Source: Galaxea fascicularis
Taxonomy: Eukaryota > Cnidaria > Anthozoa > Scleractinia > Euphylliidae
Direction of reading: 5' to 3'
Length of the DNA: 64,000 bases
Assembly: GCA_948470475.1 (NCBI GenBank)
Contig: OX419343.1
Span: 846,163 to 910,162, forward strand
This document shows positions 24,614-64,000 of the stretch, in pieces; position 1 is the first letter of the stretch; each line of letters starts with the position of its first letter. Position numbers and translations under genes: made by a program. The notes beneath the pieces are model-generated. The model worked only from the letters and a program-made list of their open reading frames with translations. It made no database searches and was not told where the DNA came from.

Positions 24614-25703
24614 GTAGCAAAACGACGTCTGGGAGCAACAGTTTCACCTCACAAGCGCGCGTGACTGTGATTTGGAACAAGAGTCGTACCTTCCTCCAAA
24701 ACAATAGATTAGCTGACTTGCTCGCTTAAGTTGGTTCTGCAAAGTTACTCGTCATGATTTATAAAAAAGAAAAACGATCGAAGTTCAATGATTTGTCAAA
24801 ATAAAACAGGTTGTAGTGCTTTCGTCTTAAATCCAAGGAGCTTGACCACTCATGCAGTTGGCGACCCCCATCGCGGTTGAACACAACTACTAGCATGGCA
24901 TGGGGTCCTCAAATCTGGCAGCGTACGGCAAAGTCGTCTGTGAACAGAAGAATCAGAAAAAAATGTACTGCAGCATTGTTCCAAAACACCAATTGGTGTT
25001 ACTATAATTTTTTTGTCCTTCCTGAAGAAGAGATTTGTAAAATTTATCATTAAGCCAAAAGCAAGCTGTCATCCCATTTTTTTAACGCTAATTGAGTAAA
25101 TCAACTAAATCTACAATTCACATATCTTCGCCAAATAGGATGACAGTGGATCAACACGAATTACTTCCTTAAAACTTTTTTTGCAGTAACCAAGGAAGAC
25201 AACCAGACCAACATCAGGCATTAAAATATAATTATATCAATAAAGAGACCATTTCAACGATTTCAATTCGTTGTCTTCCCGCCAAATTTTGAAAGGTACC
25301 TAAAAAAATTACACTCAGTTTTTGCTCCACACAAGGAAACTCACGTTCTCAAACCCCCAGCAGGAATTATGGCATACAGGAACGTGTACACTCTTTAACG
25401 AAGGGAGGACACAACAACACATGTATTCATCTTGAATACGAGAGAAATGAAAATATTGCGCCAGTAAGCACCAGCGGGGCTTGAGGGATTCGCGTGCACA
25501 CTACAATAGCGTGGACAATTTCATTGGCTGAAATTGATCAGTGGTATTGATATCATGGGTTGATCACGTGCACTCATCATGCCTCCGTTTCCAACGACTT
25601 CTTGCTCGTTTGCGTTCGTGAAATGTTCGGAAAGTTCCGTCGTTAATTCGTAAATCATATCACATGGTCACCGGCGCTGCACACACCAAAATTCTTCTCC
25701 GCC
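24614..25703. promoter_or_regulatory. Shared divergent 5' region of GALNT and ATP5F1B
   Basis: The two genes are transcribed away from each other across 1.09 kb. No TATA box is evident at either end. An E-box palindrome CACGTG lies at about 25566 and an inverted CCAAT (ATTGG) at about 25524, on the ATP5F1B side. The 5' UTRs and transcription starts are not resolved from sequence, so how far the promoters overlap is unknown. Confidence 0.55.
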
Positions 25704-35781
<10,078 letters not shown>

Positions 35782-35860
35782 ACAGCTTCCTTCACGCTTG
35801 TAAATGTATTGAGTATTCATACACTTATTGTATGCTGTTTTTCTACTTCATTGCGAGTTG

Positions 35861-35866
35861 AATAAA
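35861..35866 (+). terminator. Polyadenylation signal of ATP5F1B
   Basis: AATAAA 80 bp after the TAA stop, followed by a GTGTGGTTTTGTGTTT-type GU-rich element. This makes a compact 3' UTR typical of a highly expressed housekeeping gene. Confidence 0.8.
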
Positions 35867-36416
35867 TTGAAGTTTCAGACGGTGAAACGTGTGGTTTTGT
35901 GTTTCCTTGGAATATAGACAAAATCTGTTTTATTGTCGTGTCTTTACCAGTGAAGTTCCTGGGGATGCGAAGAAATGCAGAAGTTTGAGGGGTGACTAAC
36001 TTAACTACAGACTCAACGTTGTGTCAAGGGATTTTTACGGATTGTATTTGTAAAACGCTGTTTCTAAGGTGTTTTGCCCCTTCATTAGTGAAACGTGCGA
36101 AGGTGAACATGTGACATTTGTAAATTGTTATTTCGCACGCGCAAGTTGCCCCAGGCGCCAACCGCGCTTTAGAGAGAAAAATCCCTAAAACTTGAAGGAA
36201 ATGGGCCTTATTTGCGCGGCTACCATGCATAGTGGCCATAGACAGCCTGGAGCTGAAATGTTTTGGAACGAGTTTCGGTGCGCTAAAACAAAAGTTTTCA
36301 ATCCCGCGGGACTCAACATGGCCGCCGTGTGATTAAGACCTGTTCTGTGTAAGTCCGAATTTTTTTTTGTCAATCGGAGATATTCCAGCCTTCTTTACAA
36401 GCCTACGTAAGCAATA

Positions 36417-36589
36417 GAGCGTTTTCATTCACGTGACCGGCGGCCATATTGGTTCAATGAAACAAAAGAAAGTTTTTGCATAAAAATAAAGTTCAATTCC
36501 CAGAGGGTTAGCCTGGTACACCAACATGGCCGCCATTCCTTTGTTTTGGTACACCAACATGGCCACCGTGACGTCATGTGAAAACGCCC
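36417..36589. mobile_element. 173-bp inverted-repeat element with TA flanks
   Basis: Left end GAGCGTTTTCATTCACGTGA and right end TGACGTCATGTGAAAACGCC are inverted and flanked by TA. The interior has several GGCCGCCAT / ATGGCCGCC words. Likely a Tc1/mariner-type MITE in intergenic DNA. Confidence 0.7.
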
Positions 36590-37430
36590 TATTATTGTTA
36601 ACATACATAACTGTAATGATAATGACGTAATGGTATGAATTTGAATGCTTATGACGTCAAAAATCTCAACGCGAATTTCAAAAAATCGATACGCAGAGTT
36701 TTGTCCCTCGGCGATTGTTAACCATTGGCACCATTTTCGATATCCAAAGTGCATGCCACTCGAGTTTTAGGCTTTTTTTTCTGTTCTGGTCAAGTGACTG
36801 ACCAAATATGGTTGTGACCTCTAAATCTTGAAAAACTTGTTGATTGTAAAAACATAGCCAGACAGCTTGCCTGTGCGAGTTAGGGTTTCCAATACGTGAG
36901 GGTTAGGAACTTCCATAGCAACAATTTTAGCTAATTTTGTGGTCAAGTTAGTCCCCCCTCGAGGACCTGAAGTTGTTGGCCGCTAGCCACCTTAGATTTA
37001 AGAGTAATTGGTTCATGCTTGCATGTCCGCTTCGAAAACATGTTTTAGCTCTTGCTACTGAAGACAAAAAGCTTGCGCACGATTCATTTTTAGTAACAAG
37101 GTAAAGAAGAAATCAAACCAATTTCTCGAAGTCACTGATTTCTCGCAGCTGTTTGGAGGGTCATTACATAACTCTCACTGTATGGATAGGAAAATCGAAA
37201 GCAGCTAGACAGGGCGGCGGCTATGTGGCGGTATTTGCAAACATCTGTAAGATGTTGAAAGGAAAAATCAAGGGGCTTATACAGTTGTTCTTTACTCTTC
37301 AAGCTTCTAAATTATCTTGGTCAATTGATGTTACTAACTATAAACGTGATGATTGGATATTTGCAATCCCAGTTGGCTTGGTGGCTATGGGGTATCGGCC
37401 ATTGTACCCTACCTGATAAATGGTCTCTAT

Positions 37431-37724
37431 CTCATACACGGATCGACAGTCCAATATTATATCAAAGTTCGCATAACTACATCAAGATTCACATTATACA
37501 TCAAGATTTTTACATCGAGATTGTGATAGGCTTGTATGAAGTCCTTGACAACAACAATCCGGTACACTAAAGCGACACCAAAGCAGGTGAAACGAAGTGA
37601 AATGTAGAAATGTCTCACGTGATGCCGAATCTCGAGCACTTTTTCGAGGAATTTCTGAGAACCTTCCATGAAGCAATTGAATGCGAACTTTGATATAATA
37701 TTCGATTGTCGATCCGTGTATGAG
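37431..37724. mobile_element. 294-bp element with ~42-bp inverted ends
   Basis: CTCATACACGGATCGACA at the left is mirrored by GTCGATCCGTGTATGAG at the right, and the match extends through AATATTATATCAAAGTTCGC with only a few differences. Next to it (to about 37910) lie several CATCTTGATAT / ATCAAGAT words in both orientations, so the full element may be larger. No ORF of note. Confidence 0.75.
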
Positions 37725-39549
37725 GAACTTAATCAATATTTATTAGACTTGATGTACTCGCCGGCGGATTTTGATATGTAAACGTAAATCTTGAAATGTA
37801 TTTTTACTGTCTTGCTATAGATGTAAACAAATCGTGATATATGTGATCTAATCTTGGCATAGATATACAAAACTTGATGTAAATAAATACATCTTGATAT
37901 ATTGTCCCTTTTGGACAAACATAGGAAGGTCGATTTTAGCTTTACCGGTGAAAAATTGAATTGAAAAATTCAAATCGTAGCAGACAGTCTACATGGATAG
38001 AAAAAGAGCTTTAGCATAACACAATTAAAAGTCTTTCAATTTCACCATTCCGACATGTGAGTAACAGACATTTTATTTTGTAAAGCATCAACCAGCAACA
38101 GTGAGATGTCTCTCTTTTCAAATCTGAAGTCCGTAAATTCTTCGTCATCAATAATTCTCTCTTCGAATTTCCTGAACTTCTGGCTTTGAAGAGCTCATGG
38201 AGTGTTTTGTTCCAAACCAGAGAACTTCGCGCTTTTCCCGGCCGTGCTTCACGACGCCGTTCTAGGTCCATGCTTTTGCCCGGCACCGCGTCCTAAAGCC
38301 GTCTTGGATCTAAAGTCCCTAATGAAAGTGCACCAGGATCATGCTCTTTCCATGTAAATGGGGCCTGAAAAAAACACTTTGCTCCTGTGGGCCATAAACT
38401 GGCCTTGGGGATGCCTCATTCAAAACTTTATTTTCGTGCATACCCCCAAGGGTTGTCGCCGCAAACTCACACTCTTTCGTCTTTGATCCAGTTATATTTA
38501 TTTTATTTTAATGCAGAAGAAGTTAATGCAGTAGTTAACAATGAGATCGTTTCCTTATCATACAATAAGGCTCACGGACTATACTCATTCCCAGTTCGAA
38601 GGCTGAAATGCGCTAGCCATATATTATCAAGTCCATTGCCAAGAATTGTGAATTTATCGGTTGAAACAGGAATTTTTCCTAACAAGCTAAAATATGCAAA
38701 AGCAATCCCCGTTTATAAAACCGACGACCAACTTGAATGTGGAAATTATCGCCCTATTTCACTTCTCTCTAATATCAATAAAGTGTTTGAGACACTAATG
38801 TACAACAGAATTAAAAAATTCATCGAAAACCACAATATACTACCGCATCGCAATACGGTTTTCGTGAACGTCATTCCTCTGAACATGCGCTATCAGATAT
38901 AATTAACAAAATACAAACAAGCATGAACAATAAACTTTTTTCATGCGGCATTTTTATTGATCTGCAAAAGACTTTTGATACAGTTGATCACGAAATACTA
39001 TTGCATAAGCTCAACCACTACCGTGTTCGAGGCAGTGTTGATGATTGGTTTTACTCATATCTCTCATGTAGGTCTCAATCAACTCAAATCGGTTCTGCGA
39101 TGTCGAAGAAAGAGAATGTATTATGTGACGTTCCTCAGGGGTCAACTTTAAGGCCGTTACTATTCATTCAAGCTTCATCTAGAAAACTAGATTTCTTTTT
39201 ATTCGCTGATGACACGAATCTGCTATTTGCTGACAAATGTTTAAAGTCCCTGGAGCTTATAATAAACAAAGAATTGGAAAATGTATGTGATTGGTTGTTA
39301 GCTAACAACTTGACTTTAAATACCAAAAAATCTAATTACGTATTATTTCACCCCCGCCAAAGAGTGACAACAATTCACCTTAGCATGAAAGTATTCGACT
39401 GCGAACTCAATGCGTTCGAACACCTTGAACAAAGAAATTTTGTTAAGTATCTCGGTGTGTTGATTGACAGAAACCTCTCTTGGCAAGATCACATTGATTA
39501 TATTGCAAGATAAGTAAAACAATTGCCGGAGTATGATATCAACAGCCGA

Positions 39550-39942
39550 GGCCCTGTTTATACGTCGCATTTAATTAGACGAATTTAATTGACGACTTTC
39601 CGTCGACTGGCAGACGAATTTAATACCGAGTCGTTTTATACGTTGAACAAAATAGTTACCAGCAGTTTGTGTCCGCACTGTGAATCATTAGCGATCATCT
39701 ATTAAAAGCAAAATGTCGCCGTTCAGTAGAGCGATCGCCATGTTAAAAAGTAAAAGTAATTTATGCATTTAATTTAATAGGTCTGAAGTGCGACGTCTAA
39801 AGCCAACACGCATTTCACACGTTTTATCCGTGTGGGGCACACGGATAAAACGTCTGGACGTCGCTCTACAGACGAATTTAATCGCTATAATTAAATTCGA
39901 GTCAATTATATTCGTCCGTTCTGTGACGTATTAACAGGGCCT
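39550..39942. mobile_element. ~392-bp MITE inserted in the LINE reverse transcriptase
   Basis: GGCCCTGTTTATACGTC at the left faces GACGTATTAACAGGGCC at the right (one mismatch). The interrupted LINE reading resumes directly after it. GAG on both sides fits a 3-bp target duplication, which together with the GGCCCTGTT ends suggests a Harbinger-like origin; the exact edges are ambiguous by one or two bases. Confidence 0.75.
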
Positions 39943-40383
39943 GAGACACGTTCTACCCAGTTCTATTCTTCTTCGTATTTATCGTTCTCTTATCCATCCC
40001 TGCAATTCTTACGGTCTTTCGGTATTTAGCCAAACTTCAAAATCAAATCTGCAGAAAATCTTAATTCTCCAAAAAACAACACGTGGTAGTTAATCAACCA
40101 TTGTAACCTTTCCAAATTAAGTTCTTCTCAAATGGGAATACTTAAGGAAACATTGTAGGCTTTGATCGCCCACCAAGCGAAAATAGCTAAAAACAGATAT
40201 GCAAATTTTCAATGTCAACCACAGGTATCCCAAGCTCAATATTTGAGTATTGGTACTGTACCCTATTAAGCAAGAGTAAGAATGTAAGGATTTGTATGGA
40301 GAAAAAGGTAATTTCTCAAAATTAAAAAAAAAATAGCTTACCTTGCTTCAGTCTTGTGTTTCTTTGTCCCTGGTACGCTTTCT

Positions 40384-40505
40384 GGGTCGATTAAGAGTGA
40401 TTTAAATGATATTTTTGTTTCCTCTTCTTTTCCCTCTATAACTTGAAGGATATATAGAGGAAAAGAAAAGGAACCAAAAACCACCAAAATCGCTCTTAAT
40501 CGACC
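40384..40505. repeat. 122-bp foldback hairpin
   Basis: GGGTCGATTAAGAGTGATTT is mirrored by AATCGCTCTTAATCGACCC, and the centre (CTCTTCTTTTCCCTCTATA / TATAGAGGAAAAGAAAAGG) is also inverted. It is inserted in the body of the broken LINE. Confidence 0.8.
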
Positions 40506-42687
40506 CGACTTTCGAACTTTCGACTTTCCAAGCCAAAATAATAGAAACTACAACATTTCAGCTCATATGATCAGTCAAACAAATTTCAAAACGAAAACAC
40601 CATTCACCGTTCTGTAGCCATTTTCCTTGTTTTGGAAATCAAAGCAGTTCCAGTGCGAAACAATCTTTCGTCGCTCTAAGACATTTATGTTGTCCCATTT
40701 TTATTGCCGGTTGATCTTTAGGATTATATCTCTATACTTTGAGCTCCACAGAGCTTCATCCTTATTCTTATTCTCTGGACGAGAAGTCTCTGCACTAACA
40801 GGAGCTGCTGAGCAAATTTAATACTAGTGATCTGTATAGCATTAGGTGCCAAGACATGATGAAAACAGCTTTTAAAAAAAATATTCAGTTTGAAACGATG
40901 CCGAAGTACGTACGTAGTCTTTTTCAAATGAGAAATACTGAACGCAACCTACGAGGATCAAGGAAACTTGTTATCCCATACGTTAATACAACCACTTATG
41001 GTCTTCACTCCTTCAGATACACTTCTGCAAACAAGTGCAACAAACTAACAGAGGACCTGAGGACATTAACGTCCTTGAATGTGTTCAGAGCTAAAATATG
41101 CCAAATTTCTTTCGAACATCAATACAATTGTTCATTATGTAAATAGTGGTTTAATGTACTGTGTATAATATACGATTTTATTCTTTTTTATTTTTTTCCT
41201 CTTTTTCTTTCTCGGAGAAATTAGCTATACAGCTACTCTTGTAAATTCGAGGTGAAATAAAGGTGATGATGATTATGTATTCTCAGGGAAGAAAAATTAG
41301 GACCGAGGCGCGTTGGACGCCGTGGAAGACTACGCGTAGGCATGAAAGGACGAGACCAAACAAGAGACTACGAAAATGTATCGGAGAAATATCGACAACA
41401 ATGTATTGACAACCGACCAATGGCGAAACAGAATTGTGACTACTTACTTACATTACATTTCCGACTGGATCGGGTGACATAGTGGCTATCACTTCTATAG
41501 AAGCAGCAGCCACAAAAAAGTTTCTTATCGGCAGAGACGCAATCTGAACAGTCCTTGAATGAGAATAAGTACTCATGTAGATGTTTATGAACCCTCAAAA
41601 GACGACTAGGCTTTTTATAACAAAACTCGATGACATATGTTTTGGTTAGCTCCCGGCCGCCATATTTGTGCCCCTCAGAGGGACAACGACATGGCGTCTC
41701 CATACAAAGCCTTATAAATTTGAGCAGAACATTTCTTCGAATATCTCCCGCACAAAACATCGCACAGACCTGAGTCTTTGATAGACTGTTTGAATCAGTT
41801 CATCTTTTTTTTATCTCCATGATCCTTGACTTTTTTTGTTGAATGGTTTTGATGGTTGTGTGACCGTGAAAACCGGCAATAGTCTAAGGGATATTCCAAA
41901 TAGTTGGGGCTTGAGCGCTAATAGCAAATTGATACCTACGCGAAACTTTGTGTAGGTTGAGATGAGTGCGAGTTCAATAATCATGATAATCACGATTAAG
42001 ATGTAGAAGCGAGGAAAGAGAGGCAGGCAGAATGCGATTGAAATATGAGAAAACAAAACAGGCCTGATCTATAGAGCAAGTGGAGCGAAAAAATATTGAG
42101 CTTGGAAAAGAGAGGCTAAGAATGTGCTCGCGCAGGAGGAAATGTAATAATATGAATGGCTTTCTTTTGTAGTATATTAAGTGGTTCGAGGTAAGAGGCA
42201 AACCCAAATGAAATGTCTTTCTTGACAAATGAAATCAAGAAAATCTAACTATATTTCTCTATTTTCTTCAATAAAATGATTTTTCTTATCTTGGTTGTAG
42301 GACAGCCAGCTGTCGGAGCACTTAATAACGCGCCTCGTTGGCTAGCCGGCGTTACGCGCTTTTGTTCAGCCGAGGGCGGAGCACGCGGTAAGAAGGAGAT
42401 AAAAGAAAGAGGAAATAACGGGTTATGTAAGCAACTCGTTGGCTTTCTACCATCAAGTATCCAAAGCGCCCTCGTTTGGTACTTGTTAATTATGAGTGAA
42501 TTAACAGTTATTTCCTCATAATACGTGCCCTTATTTTTAGGGTTGATAACCGACTTTAAAGCACTCCTCCTTTCAGTTTTTGACGTAGGAACACCTCAGC
42601 GAGACATTGCGTCCCAGAAAGCTGGAGCTCACGAATGCTAACATCCAGAAATAGGTTTTATGAGTAACAAAAAACTGTTGTACTTTA

Positions 42688-43076
42688 AAGAGGCTCTGTC
42701 ATGGGAGTTTTGCTGTTTTCCGGCGAAAACTACACAGATGCTACTTAATGACCTTCACTCGTGCCGAAACATTCCTAGAAAATGAAGGAGAAAGAAATCC
42801 ATCGATTTTTGCAGGAAAAGTCATCCACAGTGTATTTTCAGCAATGCCCTCAAGATGACGTGCGAGAATTTAAAAAATTTAGCCTAATAAATTTTTTCAA
42901 AATGTAATCCATTTCCATCCTTGCCATCCGTAACAGGAGAAGACAGTATTTAGTCTTGCAGTGCAGGAACATAGTCTTGAGTAAATAAACTGCTTCTTTA
43001 TTTTTTGGCCGTTTTTCCTGATTTAAAGGCATCTTTTAACATTTTACAGCGGACAGAAATAGCATGACAGAGCTCC
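42688..43076. mobile_element. Possible inverted-repeat element
   Basis: GGCTCTGTCATGGGAGTTTT at the left and AAATAGCATGACAGAGCTCC at the right form a short imperfect inverted pair about 390 bp apart. No clear target duplication. Confidence 0.4.
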
Positions 43077-43313
43077 CGGTTATATGGTTACATAAGCCAC
43101 ATTGTCAGTCTTCTCCTTTGTATTTCGCTAATTTTTATGAGTATTAATTACCTTAGTTATTCGATTATCCTCTTGTAACTGAAAACCCTTGTAGGGAGTT
43201 GCAATAAAGGATGTATGTTTGATGTATTCCCTTTACTGAACAAGGTATGTCAATTACGAAAGTGCTTTGTCTTAGAGTGCTCAAACATTCAGTTTCGAAA
43301 GATTCTTGGCACA

Positions 43314-43510
43314 ATCCAGTCGGACCAAAGGGTCTTTAAATAAATGAGGAGAAAGTGCTTCCTGTAAGACTTTCTAGTCTTCTCGGATAAGGACGATAAA
43401 ACAGAGGTCCCGCCTCACAACTCTTCACAATTAACTTCTGTGGGACGTTAAAGAACCACTAGGGACGTAACGAACCCTGGCTGTGACCACCCCTAGTGCT
43501 GACCTTGGGT
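43314..43510 (+). mobile_element. 5'-truncated SINE, family 1
   Basis: Matches the body of the SINE at 9018-9378 from 'GGGTCTTTAAATAAATGAGG' to 'CTGTGACCACCCCTAGTGCT', but lacks the tRNA-like head and the tail. 5' truncation fits LINE-driven retroposition. Confidence 0.8.
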
Positions 43511-44440
43511 TGGTGCTTCACATAGGGATAACCTCATTGCACCTTTCCCCCTTGGACATTCCAAGAAAATTAGTATAATACAATAAATCAAATTTGTTTT
43601 TACGCAAATTTAATTCTATAAATCTCAACAAAAGAAATGGCCACTTTACTGAAATGGAACAAAATGAAATGCAGAATGCATGAATTAGTTTTTTAGTTTG
43701 AAGAAGACCGTAATAAAATTGTATTTCCCAGTGGAATCCACTGTCATGCAGCAGTTGGCAGGCTTACCAAGTCCTGAATCTACCAGCTCGAAATTGGAAA
43801 TGTTCGAAAGGGTACGTCGACAAAAAAGAGCCCTTTTCTTTTGTGCTTGAAGTTGAGCTTTTTCATAGCAGCAGATTATAATAGGTTTCTTCCCTTGGCA
43901 ATTAGGTAGGAATGATCTCCAGATCTGTTTGAAAAACGTGAACGTGAAAACACGTTGTCAGAAAGGGATTCAATTGTATCGCTGAAAGCAGATAATTTCT
44001 CCTTAGCAAATGACGTGAATCTAACTTAAGTGGGGGCTGGGAAGCACCAGTATATTTTTACTTGTTAGAAAGAGCAGCTACACTTGAGAGTCCTTTACAA
44101 TTCTAGATTGTTAAAATACAGCAATGAACAAGATTATGATTGCTCTTCTCCTATCCTGATTACACAACAGAAAAAGACTTGGCGGCATGTAATTATCATG
44201 TTTAGTAGTTTGACCTTGGTCCCTCTGTCGAAAGGAAAGCCACTGAAGAGCTAATCCTGAAAAGGTTCGCCGTCCTTATAACTTGTAACTAAACCAAACT
44301 ATTGCCACTCATTTTTAAGTGGAATCAAAATGAAATCCTCTAGCGGCAGATTATAACTGGACCATTCTCTTACAGAAGAGGGCTGGATTAACCGAAAAAA
44401 TCCTGTCTGGCTGCCAATTAGAAGAGACACATTAACTGGC

Positions 44441-44447
44441 TATATAA
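44441..44447 (+). promoter_or_regulatory. TATA box of the EMI/EGF/VWD gene
   Basis: TATATAAAGG lies 189 bp before the start codon, with CCAAT at about 44413. Transcription would start near 44470, giving a ~160-nt 5' UTR. Unlike the two housekeeping genes in the window this one has a classical TATA promoter, which suggests regulated, tissue-specific expression. Confidence 0.55.
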
Positions 44448-44629
44448 AGGGAAGGGTTTGTCCTCTGCTAACAAGCAACATTTTCCTGTGTTGATTTGTC
44501 TTCTTAAAGACAGATTGAGCTGATAACGACTTCGATTAGACTTTTTATTCCTCACAGATTTTGAGGTATCCGGACGCGGAAGCCGCATGCAGTTTACTTC
44601 CTGAGATAAAGAGCCACATTCTCTTGGTT

Positions 44630-64000
<19,371 letters not shown>

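Larger units (their letters stand above)
38460..41275 (+). pseudogene. Broken non-LTR retrotransposon (LINE) reverse transcriptase
   Basis: Reverse-transcriptase remnant of Jockey/CR1-like appearance. Visible blocks: YAKAIPVYKTDDQLECGNYR and PISLLSNINKVFETLM (fingers), then after a frame break near 38900 GIFIDLQKTFDTVDHEILLH, VPQGSTLRPLLF, LFADDTNLLFADK (active-site Asp pair kept) and KYLGVLIDRNLSW. The usual YINDL segment between VPQGS and FADD is deleted. It continues at 39943 (LLRIYRSLIHP-like) and its C-terminal part (YGLHSFRYTSANKCN) is at 40857-41146. The 3' end carries GGTGATGATGATTA, like CR1/L2 tails. Two insertions interrupt it. No intact ORF remains. Confidence 0.85.
41276..44440. 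other. Intergenic DNA before the secreted-protein gene
   Basis: No gene is supported. A 106-codon open frame on the minus strand (41440-41760) with several Cys (KDCSDCVSADKKLFCGCCFY) is not recognised and has no start or splice context; it may be a repeat fragment. The rest is repeats described separately and unassigned DNA. Confidence 0.5.

Overview
The window is nuclear DNA of an animal, most probably an anthozoan cnidarian such as a stony coral. It is AT-rich, its genes are cut into many short exons by GT-AG introns, and non-coding DNA is crowded with tRNA-headed SINEs, small inverted-repeat elements and decayed LINE and Penelope retroelements. The placement as a coral is inference: the 'GGTTGGCGCAGTGGTGAGAG' SINE head and a von Willebrand D-domain secreted protein fit, but no marker proves it.

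Four protein-coding genes are supported exon by exon, with reading phase checked across every junction. (1) 2255-12893, + strand: AMP-activated protein kinase gamma subunit (17 exons seen, four CBS motifs, 5' end uncertain). (2) 18177-24613, - strand: a complete polypeptide N-acetylgalactosaminyltransferase, closest to GALNT11 (7 exons, 577 aa). (3) 25704-35781, + strand: complete mitochondrial ATP synthase beta subunit ATP5F1B (11 exons, 539 aa), divergent from GALNT across a 1.1 kb shared 5' region. (4) 44630 to beyond 64000, + strand: a secreted EMI-like/EGF/VWD-C8-TIL protein of SCO-spondin/otogelin architecture (18 exons in the window, running off the end), with its own TATA box. Two are energy genes (AMPK gamma and ATP synthase beta), one is a Golgi O-glycosyltransferase and one a large secreted cysteine-rich protein; no operon-like link is implied.

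The most unusual content is repetitive. Introns 4 and 5 of ATP5F1B are almost entirely two elements (27825-29941 and 30447-32252) with perfect or near-perfect terminal inverted repeats of about 41 bp starting GTGACC, 4-bp AT-rich target duplications, and dense subterminal arrays of short words built on the AACGG/CCGTT core that also ends the inverted repeat. They are related to each other but clearly different families and carry no transposase. Other points: a triplicated splice-acceptor block in the AMPK gene whose two extra acceptors each lead into an immediate in-frame stop; an EGF exon of the secreted gene that has lost its 5' 40% at a transposon boundary; a nested Tx1/L1-like LINE > Penelope and SINE stack; a degenerate hammerhead-ribozyme-like sequence; a tandem 248-bp block carrying two tRNA-like sequences; and a set of inverted-repeat elements, several with clean target-site duplications (TA, TTAA, 5 bp, 8 bp).

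Intergenic space: 1-1943 (nothing recognised), 12894-18176 (3' UTR, repeats), 35782-44440 (repeats, a broken LINE).
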